The notes below the pieces were generated by a model. That model ran no database searches, had not been told where the DNA came from, and was given only the letters and a program-made list of their open reading frames with translations. Positions 1-5,843 of a DNA stretch of 6,212 nt are shown here, in pieces; position 1 is the stretch's first letter; every line of letters starts with the position of its first letter. Source of the DNA: an uncultured Veillonella sp. (GTDB lineage Bacteria > Bacillota > Negativicutes > Veillonellales > Veillonellaceae). Location: positions 1-6,212 of the forward strand of contig URPT01000097.1 in NCBI GenBank assembly GCA_900549845.1, read 5' to 3'. Both the position numbers and the translations under genes were made by a program.

Positions 1-296
1 GTATCAATCTTATCAGCCTTTAGCAATTGTTGTAATAAACGACCATGGTCATCATTACCTGCAATAGCACCAAGATATACTGTGCAATCTAAATTTGATA
101 AGTTTGACGCAACATTACCGGCGCCACCAAGCACTTCTTTCATCTTTGCCACGCGGTTTACAGGAACCGGTGCTTCCGGAGAAATACGACTTACATCACC
201 AAAAACATAACGATCTACCATCACATCACCTATAACGGCAATCTTTAGATTGGGTAGTTGTTTTGTCAAAAATTGATTAATGGTAGCATTTATCAT
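1..296 (-). CDS. hldE: D-glycero-beta-D-manno-heptose-7-phosphate kinase, N-terminal part (runs off the left edge)
   Basis: This kinase phosphorylates D-glycero-D-manno-heptose 7-phosphate at C1, the step after GmhA in cytoplasmic ADP-heptose synthesis for the LPS inner core. Only 98 codons are visible; the rest lies beyond position 1. The translation from the ATG at 296-294 has the PfkB/ribokinase-fold start GDVMVDRY at residues 23-30, the family-specific stretch SRISPEAPVPV at 36-46 (nearly identical to E. coli HldE as I recall it), and the first PfkB signature GGAGNVASNL at 57-66. These make the kinase call firm. The rest is not visible, so I cannot tell whether this is bifunctional HldE with a C-terminal adenylyltransferase domain or a stand-alone kinase (RfaE1). 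The start has AGGTGG only three bases upstream (300-305), which is short, with a further AAGGA about 11 bases away. No in-frame alternative fits better without cutting into the fold. It follows gmhA by 96 bases on the same strand. Confidence 0.93.
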   Translation of the reverse strand, partial: MINATINQFLTKQLPNLKIAVIGDVMVDRYVFGDVSRISPEAPVPVNRVAKMKEVLGGAGNVASNLSNLDCTVYLGAIAGNDDHGRLLQQLLKADKID

Positions 297-392
297 AATC
301 CACCTATTCCTTACCACAATATACATGCATAACGACTTACATAAAATACTTGGCATCAAACATGTATCTATTTATAAATAAGACCGTAACGG

Positions 393-962
393 TTAGTAAT
401 CTTCTTCAATAATCTCACACATAATATGTCCAGCCAATATATGCATTTCTTGAATACGAGCTGTCACATTACTTGGAATAGCCAACGTAATGTCGCATAA
501 TTCAGCTAGTTTTCCACCGCCTTCACCTGTGAAAGCTATGGTGTGCATGCCGATAGAACGGGCCATTTCTGCAGCTTTTACAACATTCTTGGAGTTCCCA
601 GATGTAGAAATCCCAATGAGAACATCACCTGTACGGCCTAAGCCCTCTACTTGACGTGCAAAAACAGATTCAAAATCATAGTCATTTGCAATAGCTGTTA
701 ATGCAGATGTATCAGTAGTCAATGCAATACCTGCAAGAGAGCGTCGTTCCTTTTTAAAGCGACAAATCAATTCAGCTGCTAAATGTTGAGAATCAGCAGC
801 AGAACCACCATTCCCACAGAACAAAATTTTATTGCCATTCTCTAAAGCCGCCTTACAGCGATAGGCAATCTCTTGAATGGTATCCATATGCTCCATTGTC
901 TTACCAAAGACTTCCAAATGCTCCGTAAAACGATCTGCAATGATTGGATTTAAATCAGTCAT
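393..962 (-). CDS. gmhA: Phosphoheptose isomerase (sedoheptulose 7-phosphate isomerase)
   Basis: GmhA converts sedoheptulose 7-phosphate to D-glycero-D-manno-heptose 7-phosphate, the first committed step of ADP-heptose synthesis, in the cytoplasm. The 189 residues match the usual size (E. coli has about 192) and form one SIS domain. The phosphosugar-binding segment CGNGGSAADSQH is at 49-60 and the second SIS motif ISTSGNSKN at 118-126. The four zinc ligands known from E. coli GmhA (His61, Glu65, Gln172, His180) are matched by H60, E64, Q171 and H179, which separates it from other SIS proteins such as DiaA. The ATG at 962 shares its A with the TAA stop of the dipeptidase (TAATG). It has a good AAGGAG eight bases upstream, so it is probably translationally coupled. 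The kinase for the next step follows downstream. Nothing is missing or unusual. Confidence 0.96.
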   Translation of the reverse strand: MTDLNPIIADRFTEHLEVFGKTMEHMDTIQEIAYRCKAALENGNKILFCGNGGSAADSQHLAAELICRFKKERRSLAGIALTTDTSALTAIANDYDFESVFARQVEGLGRTGDVLIGISTSGNSKNVVKAAEMARSIGMHTIAFTGEGGGKLAELCDITLAIPSNVTARIQEMHILAGHIMCEIIEEDY

Positions 963-1888
963 TATAAAATCTCCTTTAACAGTCTATCTGCATTTTTCCA
1001 GAATAATTTTTCACATTGTTCCACAGATAAACCAGCTTCTTTAAATGCATCGTATAATCGATACATTTCAGAAGTGTCTTTAATTTCTGTATCCGGCTTA
1101 ATACCATCAAAATCGGTTCCTAATGCAACTACATCCTCCCCGCCTTTATTAATGAGATATAAGCCATGCTTTACGATATCTTCAATTCGACTTATCGGTG
1201 ATGTGCCTAAAAAAGCTTGGGCAAAGTTAAGGCCTATAACACCACCCTTATTAGCAATAAGCTTAATCAAATTATCTGGTAGATTTCTAGTATGGGTTGT
1301 AACTTCACGTGCATTGGAGTGTGATGCTACAAATGGTACATCTAAAATATCTCCTAATTGCTCAGTACCAGCATCATTTAGATGAGAACAATCGACGATT
1401 ATCCCTAAATCTTGCATAGCCTCTACAAATTCAACGCCTTTTGGTGTTAATTTTTTATGCTGCTCACCACAATGTGGCTCACCCAGTCCATTTGGATAAT
1501 TCCAGGTAAGCGTAATAAGTCGAACCCCATCTTGATAAGCTTGTTTAAGTTTATCTAAGTCACCACCTAGTACGCCGCCCTCTTCAATAGACATGAGAGC
1601 TCCAATCTTACCAGTTTCATATACAGACTCTACATCTTGATAAGAGAGCACATGCTGAATGTGCTCTCCATAGTGATGAATTTGTGATGTACATAAATTA
1701 CGCATCGCTTCATAACGACCATAAGGGTCATTTGTATCTCCAAGATTGATAAATAATGCAAAATCCTGCACCTTGCTGTGAGCCTTTTGTAATTTTTCTA
1801 TATCGATTTTCCAAGTATTACGATACAAATCTCCATTACTAGGATAATCTATTAACTTCATAATCGTATCGCAGTGTAAATCTATCAT
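962..1888 (-). CDS. Membrane dipeptidase (renal dipeptidase) family M19 peptidase
   Basis: This is a predicted cytoplasmic binuclear-zinc peptidase of the amidohydrolase superfamily, M19 group, which cleaves dipeptides, in some members including those with a D-amino acid. The 308 residues are typical of bacterial members. The metal-site motifs appear in order: HCD at residues 5-7 (H5, D7), the bridging glutamate in SIEEGG (E102 or E103), DCSHL with H169, ASHSNAR with H190, and GTDFDG with D259/D261. LTLTWNYPNGLG near 126-137 is also characteristic. No signal peptide or membrane segment is present, despite the family name. The ATG at 1888 is chosen because the HCD motif follows within five residues; its ribosome site is modest (GAGG, four bases upstream). 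It starts 25 bases after the nrdR stop and overlaps gmhA by one base. The substrate cannot be read from sequence; turnover of cell-wall or imported peptides is a guess. Confidence 0.93.
   Translation of the reverse strand: MIDLHCDTIMKLIDYPSNGDLYRNTWKIDIEKLQKAHSKVQDFALFINLGDTNDPYGRYEAMRNLCTSQIHHYGEHIQHVLSYQDVESVYETGKIGALMSIEEGGVLGGDLDKLKQAYQDGVRLITLTWNYPNGLGEPHCGEQHKKLTPKGVEFVEAMQDLGIIVDCSHLNDAGTEQLGDILDVPFVASHSNAREVTTHTRNLPDNLIKLIANKGGVIGLNFAQAFLGTSPISRIEDIVKHGLYLINKGGEDVVALGTDFDGIKPDTEIKDTSEMYRLYDAFKEAGLSVEQCEKLFWKNADRLLKEIL
971..976 (-). promoter_or_regulatory. Ribosome binding site of gmhA, inside the dipeptidase gene
   Basis: AAGGAG on the minus strand lies eight bases before the gmhA ATG and within the last codons of the upstream dipeptidase gene. 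With the one-base TAATG overlap this fixes the gmhA start and suggests coupled translation. Confidence 0.85.
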
Positions 1889-1913
1889 AAAGCCTCACAT
1901 ATACTATTAGTAA

Positions 1914-2390
1914 TTAACCACGTTTTGGTTTTTTAGCATCTAATTTTTTTAATGCTTTCAGTTCTTCCATAAAGCTGTCAATATTATCAAACTTACGATA
2001 TACGCTGGCAAAGCGAACATATGCAACTTGGTCAATATCTTTTAATTGTTGCAATACAAGTTCACCTATACGATCAGTAGTTACCTCTTGGTTGATTTCA
2101 TTACGAATATCGCGCTCTACATCATTCACTACTTGTTCCATCACAGACATTGGTACGGTACGTTTATCACAAGAGCGCAATAGACCATTTAATAATTTAC
2201 CGCGATCAAATAATTCACGACGTCCGTTTTTCTTTAATACCATAAGTGGTACTTCTTCTATAATTTCATAGGTAGTAAAGCGACGGCCACAATTGATACA
2301 TTCACGGCGACGGCGAATACTATTACCTTCATCAGTCGTTCTAGAGTCTGTTACCTTCGTGTCTGTGTGTTGGCAATAAGGACATCTCAT
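1914..2390 (-). CDS. nrdR: Transcriptional repressor NrdR
   Basis: NrdR is a nucleotide-sensing repressor that binds paired NrdR boxes and shuts off ribonucleotide reductase genes when dATP is high. The 158 residues are the normal length. The N-terminal zinc ribbon is intact, with C3 and C6 in MRCPYC and C31 and C34 in CINCGRRF; the basic run RRRR at 26-29 between the pairs is part of the DNA-binding region. The ATP-cone domain follows from about residue 49 (VLKKNGRRELFDRGKL) to about 139, including the conserved VAYVRFASVYRKF segment at 122-134. The lysine-rich tail (KKLDAKKPKRG) is unremarkable. The ATG at 2390 has AAGGAG nine bases upstream and starts directly on the zinc ribbon. It is probably the first gene of a unit with the dipeptidase, gmhA and hldE. 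A palindrome matching the NrdR's own operator lies 60-75 bases upstream, suggesting autoregulation. No ribonucleotide reductase gene is in the window. Confidence 0.97.
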   Translation of the reverse strand: MRCPYCQHTDTKVTDSRTTDEGNSIRRRRECINCGRRFTTYEIIEEVPLMVLKKNGRRELFDRGKLLNGLLRSCDKRTVPMSVMEQVVNDVERDIRNEINQEVTTDRIGELVLQQLKDIDQVAYVRFASVYRKFDNIDSFMEELKALKKLDAKKPKRG

Positions 2391-2399
2391 CTGTTACTA

Positions 2400-2405
2400 C
2401 TCCTT
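2400..2405 (-). promoter_or_regulatory. Ribosome binding site of nrdR
   Basis: AAGGAG on the minus strand, preceded by an A-rich run, lies nine bases before the nrdR ATG. It supports that start. Confidence 0.85.
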
Positions 2406-2415
2406 TTTTAATAAT

Positions 2416-2430
2416 CACTCTAAAATAGTG
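2416..2430. promoter_or_regulatory. Possible second, degenerate NrdR half-site
   Basis: CACTCTAAAATAGTG is an imperfect palindrome: CACT and AGTG flank seven bases, where the NrdR box has six. The right half (ATAGTG) matches the box consensus and the left half does not. Its centre is about 34 bases from the strong box at 2450-2465, slightly more than the usual 31-32. It may be a weak partner site or chance in AT-rich DNA. Confidence 0.3.
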
Positions 2431-2449
2431 CATAATACGCCCATTTTCT

Positions 2450-2465
2450 CTACTATATATAGTAC
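2450..2465. promoter_or_regulatory. Predicted NrdR box upstream of nrdR
   Basis: CTACTATATATAGTAC contains the perfect 14-base palindrome TACTATATATAGTA (2451-2464). Against the published NrdR-box consensus acaCwAtATaTwGtgt, positions 3 to 14 all match, including the invariant C and G; only the outer two bases on each side differ. It lies 60-75 bases before the nrdR start, where a promoter is expected. The match is seen directly; binding and autoregulation are inferred. A simple AT-rich palindrome could arise by chance, but the full core match in front of nrdR itself makes that less likely. Confidence 0.65.
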
Positions 2466-2481
2466 CATGAAAGCCTTTAAA
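2452..2481 (-). promoter_or_regulatory. Tentative promoter of the nrdR unit
   Basis: On the minus strand TTTAAA (2481-2476) and TATAGT (2457-2452) are 18 bases apart and resemble sigma-70 -35 and -10 elements. The -10 would lie inside the NrdR box, which would suit repression. The match is modest; TATTAT at 2437-2432 is another possible -10 element without a clear -35. The region between the terminator and nrdR must hold the promoter if the unit is independent of the carboxylase, but the exact elements are uncertain. Confidence 0.35.
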
Positions 2482-2516
2482 ATACAAAGAATCCCTAGGA
2501 TTTCCTAGGGATTCTT
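2477..2516 (-). terminator. Rho-independent terminator downstream of pyruvate carboxylase
   Basis: A perfect 14-base-pair inverted repeat (2487-2500 with 2503-2516, GC centre CCTAGG in each arm) is separated by two bases, in practice a four-base loop after the closing A-T pair opens. On the minus strand the 3' arm runs into the U-rich sequence TTCTTTGTATTTT, as expected for a terminator of leftward transcription. It begins 73 bases after the carboxylase stop. The plus-strand flank is less T-rich, so it probably works mainly in the leftward direction. It separates the carboxylase from the nrdR unit. Confidence 0.85.
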
Positions 2517-2588
2517 CCATTATTCTAGAGCATTTTATGTTATGAAATACTTTAGAAATAATATTTTTAATTTTATCTACTATTCTAA

Positions 2589-5500
2589 CTATCGTTTAGG
2601 AGCATCTTCAACGCGAAGCAAGCAGTCGCCAGATTCGATGCGGCTACCTTCACGAACTAGGATTTCTTCTACGATACCATCGATAGGAGCAGTAATTGTA
2701 GTTTCCATCTTCATCGCTTCTGTAACGATCAATGGCTCACCTTTAACTACAGATTGACCATTTTTAACGAGAATCTTAACAACGGAACCAGACAATGTAG
2801 CACCAATTTCACCAGGGTTAGATTCATCCGCTTTACGACGAACAACGCCAGTAGTCTTAGCATGTTTATCATGAACTTTAATACCACGAGGTTGACCATT
2901 GAACTCGAACAATACGATACGGTTACCATCTTCATCTGGTTCAGATAAGCCATTCATTTTGATGATAAGTGTTTTACCTTTTTCGATAGTTACTTGAATT
3001 TCTTCGCCCCGTTTCATACCGAAGAAGAATGTTGGAGTATCAAGTACAGATACATTACCAAAGTCTTTTACAAATTTATTGTAATCTTGGTAAACCTTAG
3101 GGTACAAGCAGTATGCACTGATATCTTCATCAGTTGTTTGAGCACCCATTTCACTCAATTCATTGCGAACATGTTCAAAGTCTTTTGGAGGCAATACTGC
3201 ACCTGGACGAACTGTGATTGGTTTTGCACCTTTCAAGATAATTTTTTGTAACTCTTCAGGGAATCCTTGGTACGGAGTGCCAAGACGACCTTCAAAGAAT
3301 TCAACTACGGATTGAGGGAAGTCTAATACATCGCCCTTTTCGTAAATATCTTTTTCAGTCAAGTTATTTTGTACCATGTACAATGTCATATCACCTACAA
3401 CTTTAGAGGATGGCGTTACTTTGATAATATCACCAAACATCATATTTACTTGGTGGTACATTTTCTTAATATCAGCCCAACGATCACCAAGGCCTACCAT
3501 CTTAGCTTGTTGTTGCAAGTTGGAATATTGACCACCTGGCATTTCATGTTGATATACTTCAGTGTTAGGATATGCTTCTGCTTTATCTACACCTTTGTAG
3601 TAAGGACGAATGCTGCCAAAGTAATGCGACATTTCTTCCATGTAATCAATGTTCATTTCAGGTTGACGGTCATGTCCACTCAATGCATAGTACATGGAGT
3701 TCATGCTAGGTTGAGATGTACCATTAGCAAATGCAGAGTATGCTAAGTCGATAACATCTACACCAGCATCTACAGCGCGACCATAGGAATAGATAGCATT
3801 GCCAGAACCTTCATGTGTATGTAAATGAATCGGTACAGTAACAGCATCTTTTAAGGCAGATACAAGATTATAAGCAGCTTGAGGTTTCAATAAACCAGCC
3901 ATATCTTTGATAGCAATAATATTAGCACCCGCTTTTTCAAGCTCTTTAGCCATATTTACATAGTAGTCTAAATTGTATTTAGGACGGTTGCTATCAAGAA
4001 TATCGCCTGTATAGCACAATGCTACTTCAGCAATTTTGTTTTGTGCACGAACTTCATCAATAGCTACATGCATATTATCAAGGCTATTTAAGCTATCGAA
4101 TACGCGGAATACATCAATACCATTAGCAGCAGCACGTTGGATAAATTGACGAACTACATTATCTGGATAAGATGTGTAACCTACAGCATTAGCACCACGA
4201 ATAAGCATTTGAAGTAATGTATTTGGTACTTCGCGACGGAACATACGTAAGCGTTCCCATGGATCTTCATGTAAGAAACGATAAGATACATCAAAAGTAG
4301 CACCGCCCCAACATTCTAAGGAGAATAAGTTAGGAACACCTTTTGCAGCACGACCAGCTACGCGTGCCATATCAATGGTACGTAAACGTGTAGCAAATAA
4401 GGATTGGTGAGCATCACGCCATGTTGTATCTGTAAAGAATACTTGTTTTTGATCAGATAACCATTTACTGAAGCCTTCTGGTCCTAATTCATCAAATTTT
4501 TGTTTTGTACCAGCTGCTGGAGATACATCTAACTCAGATGGCATTTGAATTGGTTCAAAATCAGGTACTTCTTGAGGGCCTGCACCAGAGTAACCATTGA
4601 TTGTTACGTCTGCAATGTAACGCAATAATTTAGTACCGCGGTCACGGTCAGGTTTCAATTCGAATAATTCCGGATGATCTTCGATGAAGTTAACAGTGTA
4701 GTTACCGCTTTGGAATTCAGGGTTTTCAAGAACGTTAATCAAGAAGTGAATATTTGTTTTAACGCCACGAATACGGAATTCTTTTAAACAACGAAGCATT
4801 TTACGAATAGTTTCTTCATTGTTAGGACCGAATGCAGTTGCTTTTACAAGCAAGGAATCATAGTAAGGTGTTACTACGGCACCTGTGAAAGCATTACCAG
4901 AGTCTAAGCGGATACCAAAGCCACCGGAGCTACGGTATGCCAAGATTTTACCTGTATCAGGCATGAAGTTATTTTTAGGATCTTCTGTAGTGATACGACA
5001 TTGAATAGCAGTACCTTTACAAGGAACTTCATCTTGTGCAGGAATGCCTACCTCTGGGCTATGTAAGTTATAACCTTCAGCAATACGGATTTGAGAATGA
5101 ACAATATCAATATCTGTAATCATTTCTGTTACAGTATGTTCTACTTGGATACGAGGGTTAACTTCGATGAAATAGAAGGAGCCATCAGCAGTTACCAAGA
5201 ATTCTACAGTACCAGCATTAACGTAGCCAACATTTTTCATGATTTTTACAGCTGCATCACATACGGCTTTACGAGTTTCTAATGGCAATGCAAAAGCTGG
5301 CGCCATTTCAACAACCTTTTGATGACGACGTTGTACAGAGCAATCACGTTCATGTAAATGAACTACATTACCATGTTCATCACCAAGGATTTGTACTTCA
5401 ATATGTTTAGGTTCAACGATAAGTTTTTCTACATATACATCATCATCGCCAAAAGCAGCTTTTGCCTCAGATTTAGCGCGATCATATGCATCACGAAGAT

Positions 5501-5843
5501 CTTCTTTGCGATGAACTTCACGCATACCACGGCCACCACCGCCATTTACGGCTTTAATCATCAATGGGAAACCATGAGTATTTGCAAATTCTTCTAATTG
5601 TTCAAAATCACGCAAAGCCCCATCTGAACCAGGGATCATTGGGATATCTGCCAATTTAGCTTGTGCACGAGCATTAACCTTATCACCGAACATATTCAAA
5701 TGTTCTACATGAGGTCCAATGAAAATGATACCTTCTTCACTACAACGACGAGCGAACTCTTCGTTTTCAGATAAGAACCCATAGCCTGGATGGATAGCAT
5801 CAATATCATGCTCTTTTGCAATACGGATAATATCTTCAATATC
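2589..5843 (-). CDS. pyc: Pyruvate carboxylase, lacking its first ~66 residues at a chimeric junction
   Basis: Biotin-dependent cytoplasmic enzyme that carboxylates pyruvate to oxaloacetate using ATP and bicarbonate, feeding the C4-dicarboxylate and gluconeogenic pathways. Residues are numbered here from the TTG at 6158. Biotin carboxylase (about 106-490) has HPGYGFLSEN 123-132, the ATP-grasp glycine loop GGGGRGM 206-212 and the active-site block EVNPRIQVEH 332-341. Carboxyltransferase starts with DTTWRDAHQSLFATR (577-591, metal ligand D582), then K751 of KDMAGLLKP (the lysine carbamylated in homologues), HLHTH 778-782 and T915 of VTPSSK. The biotin carboxyl carrier domain ends the chain, with biotinylated K1150 in EAMKMET. 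From the junction there are 1084 residues; adding ~66 lost gives about 1150, like the 1148 of B. subtilis. The missing part contains the conserved ANRGEIAIR of the first Rossmann-like fold, and no native start is visible. As drawn the product would probably be inactive, but the native gene is probably intact and this copy mis-joined. Confidence 0.93.
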   Translation of the reverse strand, partial: DIEDIIRIAKEHDIDAIHPGYGFLSENEEFARRCSEEGIIFIGPHVEHLNMFGDKVNARAQAKLADIPMIPGSDGALRDFEQLEEFANTHGFPLMIKAVNGGGGRGMREVHRKEDLRDAYDRAKSEAKAAFGDDDVYVEKLIVEPKHIEVQILGDEHGNVVHLHERDCSVQRRHQKVVEMAPAFALPLETRKAVCDAAVKIMKNVGYVNAGTVEFLVTADGSFYFIEVNPRIQVEHTVTEMITDIDIVHSQIRIAEGYNLHSPEVGIPAQDEVPCKGTAIQCRITTEDPKNNFMPDTGKILAYRSSGGFGIRLDSGNAFTGAVVTPYYDSLLVKATAFGPNNEETIRKMLRCLKEFRIRGVKTNIHFLINVLENPEFQSGNYTVNFIEDHPELFELKPDRDRGTKLLRYIADVTINGYSGAGPQEVPDFEPIQMPSELDVSPAAGTKQKFDELGPEGFSKWLSDQKQVFFTDTTWRDAHQSLFATRLRTIDMARVAGRAAKGVPNLFSLECWGGATFDVSYRFLHEDPWERLRMFRREVPNTLLQMLIRGANAVGYTSYPDNVVRQFIQRAAANGIDVFRVFDSLNSLDNMHVAIDEVRAQNKIAEVALCYTGDILDSNRPKYNLDYYVNMAKELEKAGANIIAIKDMAGLLKPQAAYNLVSALKDAVTVPIHLHTHEGSGNAIYSYGRAVDAGVDVIDLAYSAFANGTSQPSMNSMYYALSGHDRQPEMNIDYMEEMSHYFGSIRPYYKGVDKAEAYPNTEVYQHEMPGGQYSNLQQQAKMVGLGDRWADIKKMYHQVNMMFGDIIKVTPSSKVVGDMTLYMVQNNLTEKDIYEKGDVLDFPQSVVEFFEGRLGTPYQGFPEELQKIILKGAKPITVRPGAVLPPKDFEHVRNELSEMGAQTTDEDISAYCLYPKVYQDYNKFVKDFGNVSVLDTPTFFFGMKRGEEIQVTIEKGKTLIIKMNGLSEPDEDGNRIVLFEFNGQPRGIKVHDKHAKTTGVVRRKADESNPGEIGATLSGSVVKILVKNGQSVVKGEPLIVTEAMKMETTITAPIDGIVEEILVREGSRIESGDCLLRVEDAPKR

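Noticed and set aside
1074..1385. Plus-strand open frame of 103 codons opposite the dipeptidase
   Set aside because: It lies wholly antisense to a well-supported M19 peptidase and has no recognisable motif.
2451..2464. The AT palindrome read as a terminator hairpin
   Set aside because: It has almost no G-C pairs and no loop, so it would be too weak as RNA. The strong GC-centred hairpin at 2487-2516 already fills that role, and the match to the NrdR box explains the palindrome better.
2487..2516. The 14-base inverted repeat as an insertion-sequence end or attachment site
   Set aside because: It stands alone just after a gene, has only a two-base gap between the arms, and is followed by a U-rich run on the minus strand, all as expected for an intrinsic terminator.
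2542..2757. Plus-strand frame of 71 codons that begins in the intergenic region
   Set aside because: Most of it is antisense to the biotin carrier domain; I see no convincing promoter or ribosome site for it.
2754..5597. Several plus-strand frames of 63 to 125 codons opposite pyruvate carboxylase, and a 68-codon minus-strand frame at 2747-2953
   Set aside because: All are shadows inside the strongly conserved carboxylase gene. Their translations are low-complexity or rich in F, I, N, C and H, without domain features.
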